From the NCBI GenBank assembly GCA_951799425.1, contig OX637397.1:6563001-6627000 (forward strand): a stretch of 64,000 nucleotides of DNA, in the 5' to 3' direction. Positions 46,032 through 57,720 of this stretch are shown here, one piece after another. Source of the stretch: Ilex aquifolium (Eukaryota > Streptophyta > Magnoliopsida > Aquifoliales > Aquifoliaceae). Under the pieces are notes generated by a model. It was not told the DNA's origin, made no database searches, and saw only the letters and a list, made by a program, of their open reading frames with translations. Made by a program: the position numbers and the translations under genes. Numbering within the stretch: the stretch's first letter is position 1; every line of letters starts with the position of its first letter.

Positions 46032-46304
46032 TCATGTCTCTCTGGCATAAGATTTCTTGAACAGCTTGTCGTGAGCATCAAGCAGGTCCTGCAAAGATTG
46101 GACCAGCTTTGCTAGGGAATGGTTTTCCCCCTCGGCACGAAAAGGTTTACCATGATCTTCGATTTGATGATTCTGATTCTTGGAGGGCCTGAGACTGGTA
46201 GAGGACACCTCATCACCTTCACGGGGTCTAGATGGATTTCTGTTTGCGTGCAACCGTGCGTTGCCGTCAGACGGAAGAGACCAAATCAGAATTACCCGAG
46301 GCAA
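46032..46304 (-). pseudogene. Gag-like start of the exon-1 element
   Basis: A 90-codon minus frame about 100 bases inside the 5' LTR (HANRNPSRPREGDEVSS, then LVQSLQDLLDAHDKLFKK, a likely coiled coil). Place and composition fit a Gag N-terminus, but I cannot confirm a family. Confidence 0.45.
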
Positions 46305-46400
46305 AGCTGCCTACCGGTGATTTGATCGCGCTCCCGAGTCTAGACATCGTAGCTTCTTGTTCGAAAGATGAGAAATCTTTTCCCACAGACGGCGCCAAAA

Positions 46401-47201
46401 TGTAGAGGCAAAAAATAGAGATTACCTCTGACAAGATGAAATTAAGGATTATGATTTATGAGATTTTCTGAACCTGATCTCCCAGCCTTCTCCCTGCAAA
46501 ACGAACAAACTGCCCAAGATCGAAGTCCTTCGATCCAAGGCACTCCGATGCTTAAGTCAGTACTTGAATGATATGAACTGTGCGAAGACTAGGAGAGTTC
46601 AGCGTACCTTTCACCTTGGTCTCCTGTTCTTTTTATAGTCTCTATTCCCCTTAGGGTTTCCGTTAATTCAGAGGTAAAGTGGCACACCTTCCTTTCTTTC
46701 AGTGTTTGAGTTTGGGAAGTCTCTGACTCTTCTCCCATAATCTCTCCGAATATCCGTATTCTCATAGATTTCGTTTATCTAATTGCCTGAATTGTAGGCA
46801 TCTTTTTAGCATCACGTTGTGTTTAAACAACTCGGTCGTAACAGTTCGGTCATGACGAACACCTAGCTCATTCCTTCCTTTCTGAGCTTTCTGATCAGCT
46901 CGGTTGCTATTTTTTTTCAGCTCGGTCGGATCTACCTAGCTGTCTGTTCGGCCGAGTTTTATCCTCTACTAGGTCGGACGAATTTAGCTCGGCCGGATAG
47001 CCTAGCTACTTGCTCTGCTCTGCTCTGCCGAATAGCCTAGCTGCTTGATCTGCTAGGCTGAACTAACTTTAGCTCGGTCCCACTAGCCTAGCTGCTTATT
47101 CAGTCATGGTAGTGTCATTGCAAATAATTCCAACACGTGCAACCTACCACGTGTCCAAGTCTAATTTGTCAGATGATGATCAGATTTTATCGACCCCTTC
47201 A
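46401..47201 (-). repeat. LTR (right) of the exon-1 element
   Basis: 801 bp; the five differences from the left LTR are all single-base. TTGGCGCCGTCTGTGGG on minus (within 46383-46400) is the PBS region. Confidence 0.95.
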
Positions 47202-47338
47202 CAAAATATTGGTTACAACACGTAACAAAGACGTGGCTGTGTATATGGATCCAAGTTGTTTCCTCCATGAACCTAGGTGTTTAACTCAAGAAGAGAGTTG
47301 GGAGCTATTCTTGAGGAAAGCATTTCCAAAACAAAAAG
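47202..47338 (+). pseudogene. CNL exon 1, 3' piece after the retrotransposon
   Basis: Continues the NB-ARC (LVTTRNKDVAVYMDPSC, RNBS-B region) to AFPKQK and the splice donor G|GTACTC at 47338/47339. It is in the same frame as 40323 if one CAAAA is removed. The same exon end and donor occur in the third CNL at 63995/63996. Confidence 0.93.
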
Positions 47339-50300
47339 GTACTCCACATTTCTCATTTTTCATTGTATACATATTTAGTAATTAATTTCCATATATTGTA
47401 AGAGTAAATTACACTTTTTTACCTAATATATTTGTCTTCGTTTGTTGAAAAAATCAACCTATGTTCTTTTTTCTTTGACAGATAAGATTTAAATAGTATA
47501 TGCCTTTTAGTGCTCATGATTTTACCCTTAAATTTTTTTTTTCTTCAAAGCCACCCAGTGTGGGTGGGGGGTTTGACAGGACTCCTACTTGTAAATATAA
47601 CTAAAAAGGAAAAAGTACAAGGGAGGAGGATAAATGGCCAAACCTCCAGAAGTACAAAGGGGGAGGATCAAAGTAAAAGCAAGGTGGTGACTCACCACCA
47701 AAAACATTAAAACAAAGTGGGGACTCCCCACAGAACAAAATAATTGAAAACATAAATGAAAATAAAAAATTCACCGACGAACGTGAGGAGTCTGTCGAGC
47801 TTCCAAGGCGAGGATGCCAGCAATCCCAGAAGGCAGGGATGACGAATCAGGAAATCGTTGATTGAGCTGCTGAGAAGAAGCCCAATTAGCCATGAAGTCG
47901 GCAGCCTGATTCACCTCCCGCAGGACGTGACAGACGCGAGCCGAGAGAGAAGCACACAGAAGCCGAATCCGAGCAAGCAGGTAAGCATAAACCCAACATC
48001 CAGTACCCTAAGAATAAACACAGGAAACCACTGTAGCTGAATCTGACTCCACTACTAACTCTGAAGCTCCCAAATCTGCGGCCAACTCCAACCCAGCACA
48101 AATAGTCTACATCTCCGCATACAGAATATGTTGATGCCCCAAATACAAGCCAAAGCCCTGAGAACCCGACCCTAGTGGTCCCGAATAACACCCCTTACCG
48201 TAGATAGCCCCAGATTGCCTTTAGAACAACCGTCAACATTGATCTTCAGGTAACTTGGTACAGGACGAGTCCAGCAACCAAGCGAAGAGGTCGAGGCCGA
48301 GGAACCAAGACCCTAAGAGAACCTACAAACTCAACCGACTCATCCCGACGCAACTGACTCGGAGCAAACCCAAAAGAAAGCCCAATCAACTGCATATCGA
48401 CCATAACCCTCTAAACCACAACGGGCACCTGAAAGGCCCGGCCATCGAACCTATAAGCATTACGCGCCTTTCATAAGTGCCACAAAATAAAGCACGGTAG
48501 CAATACCCGCACATGACTTGCAAAAGGAGCACAACGCCATTAAAGCATAAGGAGATTGAAACGGCAAAGATCTGATCCCAAACATCTGATAAAAGTGACC
48601 CCACACCTGAACTGCAAGCGGACAATTCAAAAAAAGATGCCTAAGAGTCTTAACTGCCCCACCACACACACACTGGAATACTACATGAAAACCTCGTCTC
48701 TCTAAGCCATCATTTGTGGCCAGGAAACCATGAAACAACTGCCACATAAAGAAGGAGACCTGAGTTAGAATATGCCTCTGCTAGACACAAGAAAACCCAG
48801 CCCGAACTGGAGCCACACCCCGAATATCAGCCCAAGCAGTCCTCAAGGAAAAATCTCCATCCAAAGACAAACTCCACCTCATCTGATCAAACCCCTGATC
48901 CGGAATCAGAATCTGCACAATCTGCTCAACAATTGAAGAAGGTAAAACCCCCAACAATCGGCCTCTGTCCCATTGCCGACCCGCCCAGTAAGCAGAAACA
49001 GGAACTGCCCCTGGACACACTAAAGCCAATGGGTAATCCCCCAACGAACAATCATACCAGAAATTAATCTCACCGGACCGTACTAACCATCTGATCTTCG
49101 GCTTAGCCACGGATCAAATCCCACACAATCGCCTCCAAAGAGGTGAAGCTGGGTAATGAAACTCAATCAGCCCAGGATGGGTGGACCTACAGTACTTGGC
49201 CCTCATAAAAGTGGACCAAAGTGACTGTTGAGCACGAAAATTCCACCACAGCTTCACCTCACAAGCCTCAGCTAAGTCAGAAAAAGAACACACCCCTAAG
49301 CCACCCTCCTCTACAGGGTAACATACCTCAGCCTAGTGACACCAGTGAATCCTCCGATGGGTAGCTGTGTCACCCCACAAGAAATGAGTGAATATCCTCT
49401 TCAACTGGTGGAAAACATCCGCAGGAGGCCTCAGCACATGAAATAAGTGAATAGGCATCGACGCGAGCACATGACGAATCAAAGTGAGCTTACCACCAAA
49501 GGAAAGCAAGTGATTTGCCCATCTAGAAATCTGCTCGCGCACATTCCAAATCATCTCATCAAAGTACGAGATCCGGAGATGACCCAAGCAGATAGGGCAC
49601 CCCAGATAAATAAATGGAAGGTCATGCCTCTGAAAAACCAGTGGTCTGTCGTGCAATCATCTTTCTAGAATGCGAGACACGCGAACTGATATAGAAACTG
49701 CTATTGACCTGACTAACTAACTGACCAGAGGCAGCCTCATAGTGATGAAGGAAATTCATAACTCGCTGCAAGCTCGATCGGCACCCATTAGCAAAAATAA
49801 CAATGTCATCAGCAAAAGCCAAATGTGAAACTGATACCCCAACTCCAGTACTATAAGCCACCCCCGGAAACCTAGCATACAAAGAGTCCAAGCCTCGAGA
49901 GAGATATTCTGTAGTAATGATGAACAAATAAGGAGAAAGGGGGTCACCCTGCCGCAGTCCCCCCTGCGATTGGAAAAAGCCCTAACTGACCCCATTAACC
50001 ATCACAGAAAATCACGGCCCCCAGATAGCCGGCCGAACCAAAGAAATCCAGCCCTCAGAGAACCCAAAAGCCTGCAACATCTGGAGGATGAATGTCCAAT
50101 ACATCCTGTCATACGCCTTAGCCATATCAAGCTTCAGCACGACATTCCCACCCCGTGAACCTCTCCCCAAATCACGAACCAACTCCTGAGCCAAAAGAAC
50201 ACTGTCCTGCAACACTCGGTCCGGCACAAACCCACTCTGCGTCGGTGATATGATACGCGACAACAAGGATGACAGACGAGAAATGAGGATCTTCATGATC

Positions 50301-51123
50301 ACCTTGTTGCTCACGTTACATAAACTGATCGGCCGAAAATCTACCCAAGTAGAAGGTGACTCATTCTTGGGCAAAAGCACCACCAACGTGGTCATGAATC
50401 ATCGTGGCATAAGAGAACCCCTAAAGTAATCCTGAACTGCAGCCAGCAAATCTGCTCCCACAATGTCCTAGCAAAACTGATAAAAGCGACTGCAATACCC
50501 ATCCGGCCCCGACGCATTATCAGAATCAATAGAGAACATGACTTGTCTCACCTCCTCAAAAGTCGGCATAGCATACAACCCAACATCATCTGCATCAGTC
50601 ACAATAGTTGGAATAACCGAAAAATTTGCAACCTCAACCTGACCAGCCCCCATAGAGAATAATATAAATATCACAAATTAAAGTTGGATTCATAAAATCT
50701 TTACTGGAAAAAAAAGGAGAAAAATTCATGGAAAAAATAAGTGATTTGTTTATAGCTTTGTACAATCTAATACCAAGCTTGGCGTCTTGAAAATTCAAAT
50801 TAATTGAAACACTCGTTCAAGTTTTTTGTCTCATTTCATTTCCGCAAAATACAATCATATTTTTATATTACATATTTCATGTGAATAATATAATTATAGA
50901 TTTTTTTTTTTAAATCTAAACCATAGCAGAACTTATAGAGGGATTTATACGATTTTTTTTACTATCAAGATCATGGCACTCAAACAAATTTTTTTAGAGT
51001 AAATCTTGGTTTACTAGTGCAGCAAAAAAAATCTAATTGTTCTATTGATTTAATGGTAGCACTAGCAGAAATAATGAACTGTCCTATTTACTTTTGCTAA
51101 TTCTCCTTGTATTTTTTATGTAG
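47339..51123 (+). other. CNL intron, phase 1, carrying a LINE
   Basis: The donor GTACTC and acceptor TTTTTTATGTAG|GC (51123/51124) join AAAG to GCTTG in frame, as in RPP13-like genes that have an intron at this place. Most of it (about 47535-50660) is a LINE. The rest (47341-47530, 50661-51110) is AT-rich with a pyrimidine-rich 3' end. Confidence 0.85.
47535..50660 (-). mobile_element. L1-type LINE, 5'-truncated, in CNL intron
   Basis: On minus, in order: RT (about 50660-49620) with SGPDGY, DFRPISLCN, GFVPDR, KAYDRMYW and HLAFADDIVIF; a zf-RVT-type region (49110-48400); and an RNase H-like end (about 48260-47780; INVDGCSKGN, HVLREVNQAADFMANW). A poly-A tail appears as a T run at 47528-47537. 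Plant L1 LINEs carry such an RNase H. The RT has at least three stops and the frame shifts several times. ORF1 and the endonuclease are missing. No clear TSD. The GC content differs sharply from the intron edges. Confidence 0.9.
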
Positions 51124-52901
51124 GCTTGAGAGTTGACACAGATATCAACAAGCTGGGGAGAGAAATGGTTGGACATTGTGGGGGTTTACCATTAGCTATC
51201 ATTGCACTTGGGGGAATTTTGGTGACAAAATGTACATTAACTGAATGGAAGATGGTGCATCAAACTGTTCATTCTTATTTACGCAGGGGCAAAAGCCATG
51301 GACAACACCACATAAGCGTACATGAGGTGTTAGCTTTAAGTTATAAGGACTTGCCATATCAATTGAAGCCATGTTTTCTCTATTTGGGCAATTTTGCAGA
51401 GGATTCTGTGATACCCGCCGAAAAAATTTATCAATTGTGGGCGGCTGAGGGTTTTTTACCCATCGGTTCACACGAAGGAGAGCAAGAAGAAACATTGATA
51501 GATGCAGGCGAACATTACTTGGGCGAACTTGTACAAAGGTGTATGGTTCAGGTGCAGGTTGGGGAGTCAGGAGGAAGTTTTAGGTATTGTCAACTGCATG
51601 ATCTTATGCGAGACATGTGCTTGTCCAAGGGAAAGGAAGAAAATTTTCTCAAGATTCTTCCACTTTGGCAAGAACACAAGCCAGTCAATTCCATATCTTT
51701 GTCCGGTACAACTGGTGCAACACGCAAACTTTTTGTCCTTGTGGATTCGGATCTTAAAAGTTACTTTCCGCCTAAACATAACTCAACCAAGCACGTTAGA
51801 TCTCTATTTTTAGTTTCTGAGAGCTATGTAAAGAATCTTGAACTTTCGTTGAACTCTATATTCCATGACTTCAAGTTGCTAAGAGTTTTAGATCTTAAAT
51901 GCCAGCGTATCAAAAGTGATAAGGTCCTTCAATCTCTTGGGAATTTAGTCCACTTGAGGTATTTGAGCTTCAAAAAGTGTGAGTTTAAGAAATTGCCGTC
52001 AACTATAAGGAACTTGAGAGACTTGCAAACACTGGACTTACGGGGGAATTGTGTAATCATGCCAAATGTGCTTTGGAAGTTGGGAAGTTTGAGGCATTTA
52101 TATCTTCCTTATAGGAACAGTGAACCATGTAAACTTTCTCTGGGTAGTTGTAGCAAGTTGGAGACACTAGAGAACTTCAATTCAGACTCGTCTCACTTTA
52201 CAGATCTGTTCAGATTAACCAATCTTCGACTACTGGAAGCAAGGCTCTCGCTGGGATTCAAGGACTTGGAGGCAACCATCAGCTGCTTGGCCATCTCCTC
52301 CAACCGCCTCCGAGAACCTTTCTTTGTTATAGATTACAATTTTGATTCAGATGAAGATGTATGCCTTCTGGGGAAACTGCTGGAGTGTCATCATCTTTGT
52401 GCATTGACTTTGCAAGGGCGTATAAGTAAGCTGCCTGAAGAACATCATTTCTCCCAAAGCCTCATCTCGTTAACCTTGACGAATTGTGAACTCAAGGAAA
52501 ACCCTATGAAACCTCTTGAAAATCTGCCCAAATTGATTTATCTTTTCCTTTTTTCTGCCTTTATAGGGAATGAAATTTCCTGCTCTTCAGGGGGTTTTCC
52601 TCGACTCAGTTATCTTCAATTAAGTGGATTGTTCAACTTAGAGGAGTGGAGGTTGGATGAAGGAGCCATGCCTAATCTTCAGTATTTACAAATTCAAGAT
52701 TGCGAGAAATTATACACAGTTCCTGATGGATTCAAATTTTGTACTAACCTCAAAAAATTTGACATTTATAACATGGCTCCAGCATTCACAAACCATCTTT
52801 TTGGGCTAAATAATGAAGGAGGACAGGATTATTACAAAGTTCAACACGTCTCCCACATCAATGTTGACGGCACCAGAATAAACATTTCCACGAGGTACTG
52901 A
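51124..52901 (+). CDS. CNL exon 2 (ARC2 and LRR), open
   Basis: 592 sense codons without a lesion, residues 342-933 of the gene described at 39432. It begins with the end of ARC1 (GREMVGHCGGLPLAII), the ARC2 winged helix (LSYKDLPYQLKPCFLYL, LWAAEGFLP) and QLHDLMRDMC, then irregular LRRs (LLRVLDLKCQRI, LVHLRYLSFKKCEFKKLPSTIRNL and others) to the TGA at 52899-52901. It has no start codon of its own; a TTG at 51126 is only the frame edge. The LRR part is expected to carry recognition specificity. Confidence 0.93.
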
Positions 52902-54115
52902 AACAATCAAATGTCTTTTCCACTATTAAGTTCATGATCATTGGTATTTTGTTATGTTTTTCTTTCATGTAGCATAGAGAAAAATGTTAAGGAATGGGAA
53001 ATTAAATGAATTTATTTCTTGCATGTCTTTCCTTCTAACTTTGGGTAAAATATATTGTTGATCCCCAGAATATGCACTCGGTCTTGTTTTGGCACTCAAC
53101 TTTCAATTGTGTACGTCTTTCTGGTACTTGCGGTTTCGGAAAATGCTATTTAATTTGGAGACCTAATTCAATACAACTATTGGATTGGATTGGGCTCTAC
53201 CTAACATTGAAATTCACAACTAATTCAATAGTTGCATTAAATTAGGTCCCTAATCCTATAGCATTGTTGTAAGGTTTCTGGCCTGTTTTTAGATGGTCTT
53301 TTCGCTAACTTATATCCACATAATATACGGAAGTCGACAATTGGTAACCATCATCAGAGACACACAACTCTTGTCCCTTAATTATTTGGAAGGAAGCTAG
53401 TGCTGAGGTTATTCAAGAACAAATTGAAACCTTCATGCTTGAAATATAAAGAAATTCAAGTTAGAGGTTGTCATTGATAAATTATAGCATCCCTAACTGT
53501 TGAAGATTAATCGTTTTGTCGCCTATTAGAATTTTGTTTCAATAGAAAAGATAATTGTTAAAGAAAAAAATATTTTTCATTTTTCAGATTGAAAATGACT
53601 AACAATAGAGTAATTTTTTAAACATAATGCACAGGGAAGGATGATTGATAAGCTTAAAAAGGTGAAGGTCCGATGAGCGACGATGCTGCCAAAAAGCATA
53701 ACCGCAAATAACATATCATTTCTTATATAAAAAGCACAACAACAAATAATCGAAGAAATCAACAATAGAATTGGATGTCTTGATACGATAATACATTTAT
53801 TTGTGGGAAAAAAGTGTGTGCCATGGTTGAAATCCTTTGAGGTTAATATGACGTATTTCTTTGGTTTGTTGTGTTCAATGTGTGCAAAAACAATTATTTC
53901 TTTCCCCTGTTTTTTATATGAGTAATTGCATCAAACGATGAAGACAACTTCCTTCATAATAGTCACACACTTGGGCATATTATACTTCTTGGGAATCTAT
54001 GTTAAGTGGGTCATCATCTTGTGTTTAAATATTAATGTCCAAGTAAAATAATATAAATTAATTGCATGTCTAAATAATTTTTTATTACTTCTATAGGAAT
54101 TGACGGATGATCTTC
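52902..54115. other. CNL 3' flank, gene-free
   Basis: No gene seen. About 53130-53260 has partly complementary TTAAATTAGGTC/GACCTAATTCAA words, possibly an old MITE without clear ends. Confidence 0.55.
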
Positions 54116-54119
54116 AAGT

Positions 54120-54570
54120 ATGGAGATGATTGAAGAAAATCATGGGATTGAAAGATATATAGTAAATGCAAATGAAAAAGTTGGAGAGCCCAAGGTTGGG
54201 ATGCCATTTAACAATTACAATGAGTTTGTTGAGTATTAACAACTTGTGGTAAGCGGTTGGTATTCCCTGTGAAGAACGATCGTCAACGAAGGGAGATGAT
54301 GGGGAGTTAACAGGTCCAAGAAGTTTACATCTAGGTTTAAAGAGTTCCAGAATGGATTGACTGAGAAGATGTATTGTGATTTGACTTCAGTTACTGTGGA
54401 TTCTGCAATTTCTGAGTACGAAGTATTTGAGGATATTATTGTCCACAAGAGAAAAAAGAGTGCAGATTTTAAGGTTGGGTTCAATGAAAAGGATTGCGAA
54501 AATCATAAAGTGAAAAAAAAATTAGAAAGAAAAAAGAAAAAAAGAAGAGGATGATATCTCATGAAAATCA
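54120..54570 (+). pseudogene. FAR1-related (FRS) relic
   Basis: 54185-54290 encodes a FAR1 DNA-binding-domain start (EPKVGMPFNNYNEFVEY) with a TAA in place of a tyrosine-type codon, then VKNDRQRREM. From 54320 it jumps to a C-terminal FRS region (RFKEFQNGLTEKMYCDLT, FKVGFNEKDCENHK) that precedes the SWIM zinc finger. The MULE-like core between them is missing. FRS proteins are transcription factors derived from Mutator-like transposases, so this may equally be a MULE transposase remnant. Confidence 0.7.
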
Positions 54571-56750
54571 TACCAATGAAGAAAGAGAATCGAAGGTATG
54601 AATGAAATGGATACAATTTATTTCTTTTCTATTATTATCAAATGGTTTGAGTATGTTTGTATCTTATAGGATTCCCAAATTATAGAAAGCAATGGCATTG
54701 GTTCTATTCATGGTCCACACACTCGTAAAGGTGATGATGTAATTGGAACACAAAGGAGCATTGGACTGACGGTATGACATGAACACCATTACTATGATTT
54801 TAGTCTTAAGGTTTGTAGAATATTAGTTGATTGCATATTTAACGTTAATTCCAATTGTAAGGACTTGTTCGGATGTCATTTCCAAACAAATGTAGATTGT
54901 ATTTATTATGGCCAATACCATACGTTGCACTTTTCTATTGTGAGTTATGCAGATTGTATTTATTATTATCAGTTTAACATTGTTTGGCAAGTGCTATAAT
55001 ATGTTACTGCAAATTGTTCATGACTATAGGCAAATATGGCCTTACTACTGTGGGGCTTCAGTCAAAGAGGTCATCCAAAACAATCATATAGAGGCCATAG
55101 GATGGAAAATGTAACCCCCCCCCCCATTTTCCATGAAAACCATCTCTTGGTAAAGTACTCGATGTTTTTTTTCAAAAGTTGGAGTTGCATTTTATTTTCA
55201 TGTTTAAGGTTTTCCTTTTTTGTTTTTCCTTAGGATAACCAATTTCAAGTTTGGAATGGATATGGTGTGGTCGATATGCTCAGTTCTAGCACCAGAGAAA
55301 TATTTGAGATGCGTGACCAAACAAAGGAGAGGAGTGTCTAATTTTGCCAAAAAATTTAAGTGGAAGATTGCCTATTTTTCCTGAAGACGAGTAATTGTTC
55401 ATACAATGACTTCTGCTACTTTAGGTTGGAGTGATTATGTAATTGAAGTGAAGTGAAACCTGTGAAGTTAGAATTGCCCTCTAGGCATCGAAGACTTATT
55501 ATTATTATTTTTTGTATCAAGTGATGTTTAATTTGTGAAATCTGTGAACACTCTGATAGGATCATTACTAGAATTCTAGTTTTATTTAATTTCTTTTGGG
55601 AGTGTATAAAATTGTGCTTCAGCAACTAAATTCCACCACTATGCTCATTAGTTTTCTACAACCATTGGTATCTATGCTAGTAACTAGTGTTTACTGAAAG
55701 TCAAATAGAATACAAAGACAAAGGCTTTTATTATCATATTGGTGTTTGTGAGTGATAGACAGTGATGAAATCAACAATGAATCTAAGCCTAAATTAGTTC
55801 AAAGCCACAGTCCTAATTGGAAAAAAATAAAAATTGAAAACCACAGCAAATTAGCTATAGACTGCTGCTACTACATGAATAACTAAACAAAGTCGCAACA
55901 TGAAATTTTCGTACCAATCGCAAAAGAATATGAACAAGTGTGTTTAAGCTTTTAGGTGGATATATGTGTTTCAACTTTCAAACATGTATATTAAGCCTTG
56001 ATTCATTGGACTCCCAGTCTCCTAATGCTCTTTTCTATATTATGTTAGACACGGAGATCATTGTGTGGTTTATAGTGTTGTTGTGGTTGGATAATGTTGA
56101 CGTAAGTTTATGGAAAGACAGTGTACGCTTAATTGAAAAAATCTCCAAGCCGTCATTGTTTAGCCTGTGAGTGTGTGTGTGAACGATTTGTTAGATGGCT
56201 GGTGGGCCAAATAAGGCAAGAATTCAATCATATCCCAAAATTCACATTCTTAATACATGTTAGTGAATTGTGCATTTGCTCAATTGTGGGATGTGTGTGA
56301 TTTAAACATTACGATCAATACAGTCAAGTTATGATTCAATGGGTGAAAGTTATGGTTCAATAATATTCAAAAATTTGAAAGCTGGGATCAACCCAAAGAA
56401 TAGAGATCCCAAGTTCTTTGGATCGATCCAAAATTGATGTCTGGTATATACATTTGTTTTAATAAAACACAATATTTATTTTTAATCTTTATTGTTCTTC
56501 AATGCATGATTATTGTTCTTGATTGATTTGAAGTTAAAACTGGATCAAGAATAGATATTGTTTGTAGTTGAAAAATGATCATTGATATTTCTCACATATA
56601 TTTTCAACCAAAATTCTATGTATTCCTCAAAATCAAATCACTCAAATTTCACAGACAAATTTTCTTTTCGATTTTGTTGTGTTCTGAATTCCACCCTTTT
56701 CTGAGGATCGACCTTTGAGTTACTGAATTATTACTTCGTGACAATCCTGC
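54571..56750. other. Gene-free AT-rich DNA
   Basis: Only short frames without recognised domains (for example 55036-55233). 54660-54780 may be a further scrap of the FRS-like gene. Confidence 0.5.
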
Positions 56751-56754
56751 ACTT

Positions 56755-57130
56755 GGATGCGAGGGTGGATTTCCAAAACTGTGGCATGTATGTATGTTTA
56801 TCTCCCGCCGATAATGGAAACTCAAATGTGATTACCGCTCAAAAGAAGGAAACAAGTCTAGATTTTGGTAGCATATCCATCCACAACTGCACAATCACAG
56901 CTGCAAAGGACTTCAACTTCCTTTTGGCAATCAAGATATATCATAGCCGACTATGGAAGTTATTTTTCAGAGTAGTCATAAATGCAATCCTTCTTGGATG
57001 ATATAATAGACCTAAAGGATGGCTGGAATGGGTAACAATACTTCGTCACTAACCCCATTATATTATGGGGAATATCAGAATAACGTCACTGGAGCTAGCT
57101 TTACAAACAGAGTACACTAGAAAGGACACA
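56755..57130 (+). pseudogene. Pectinesterase fragment, plus-strand copy
   Basis: Encodes FQNCGMYVCLSPADNGNSNVI, SISIHNCTITAAKDF and GWLEW, the C-terminal half of the pectinesterase (PME) catalytic domain. SRLWK stands where the family has GRPWK. A stop (about 56999-57001) and frameshifts break it. The two catalytic Asp regions (GYQD, VDFIFG) lie upstream in the family and are missing. It is the inverted partner of the copy at 57340-58520. Confidence 0.82.
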
Positions 57131-57720
57131 AAGTCATGAACCTAGCCCAAGTCAAAATTCACAGTCAGGAATATCATCCATGGTCTAAGATGGTTGAATG
57201 CAACCAAAACCCCATATTTCCTAGATCTAATGTTTGAGAAATCATGGTAAGTAAATATTTTGGTAGCATTCAGCCACGTCAAATCATAGATGAAATTCCT
57301 CAGTGTGAATTTTTCAACTTGGACTAGGTCCATGGCTTTGTGTCATTTCCAGTGTACTCTGTTCACTAAGCTAGCTCCAGTGCCGTTATTATAATATTCC
57401 CCATAATACAATATGATTAGTGAATAACTATCGTTACTCCATTCCAACCATCCCTCCGGATCTATTATATCATCCAAGAATTATTGCTTTATGACCAGTC
57501 TGAAAAATAGCTTCCATGGTCGGCTGAGATACGTCTTCGTTCCCAAATGGAAGTTAAAGTCCTTTACAGTCGTGATTGTGCAGTTGTGGATGGATATATC
57601 ACCAAAATCCCAACTTTTTTTCCTCCTTTCAACAGTAATCACATTTGAGTTTTCATTGTTGGGGAGATCAACATACATATATGTCACAGTTTTGAAAAAC
57701 GACCCTCACATCTCCGAAGA
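56755..57720. repeat. Palindromic inverted repeat of pectinesterase sequence, arms ~480 bp
   Basis: 56755-57238 and the reverse complement of about 57239-57720 align along their length, including GACACAAAG.CATG.ACCTAG and GGTTGAATGC/GGCTGAATGC near the centre. Identity looks moderate (perhaps 75-85% by eye). There is almost no spacer, so a transcript could fold into a long imperfect hairpin. Confidence 0.8.

Larger units (their letters stand above)
40324..47201 (-). mobile_element. LTR retrotransposon inside CNL exon 1, 6878 bp, TSD CAAAA
   Basis: Two 801-bp LTRs (40324-41124, 46401-47201; TGTAGAGGC to CCCCTTCA) differ at five positions by my reading. CAAAA flanks the element (40319-40323, 47202-47206). 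On minus, TTGGCGCCGTCTGTGGG lies just inside the right LTR (PBS region) and a purine-rich CTCTGGGGGCAAA just inside the left, so it is on minus. The 5.3-kb inside has no recognisable RT, integrase or protease, only a gag-like start (46304-46032) and two tandem arrays. It is non-autonomous. Its PBS region is the same as that of the element at 32391, so both may use the same Tat-type helper. Confidence 0.94.
39432..52901 (+). pseudogene. CC-NB-LRR (CNL, RPP13-like) resistance gene, interrupted by an LTR retrotransposon
   Basis: Exon 1 is 39432-40323 plus 47207-47338; exon 2 is 51124-52901. Without the 6.9-kb insertion the two exons sum to 2802 bases, 933 residues with no stop or frameshift. Order: Rx-N type CC (residues 1-160, with DVQDVLETYAF at 71-81), P-loop GMGGLGKTT (192-200), kinase-2 LVVLDDIW (270-277), then RNBS-B split by the element; in exon 2 CGGLPLA, CFLYLGNFAED, QLHDLMRD (MHD position) and LRRs. 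Start chosen at MAESVV because the other copies share it; the upstream ATG at 39291 lies in the leader. Such proteins are intracellular ATP-switch receptors for pathogen effectors. Here transcripts would stop at a TAG just inside the insertion, after the P-loop and kinase-2. Confidence 0.93.

Noticed and set aside
48255..50158. Several plus-strand frames of 60-73 codons in the CNL intron
   Set aside because: Shadows of the minus-strand LINE coding sequence.
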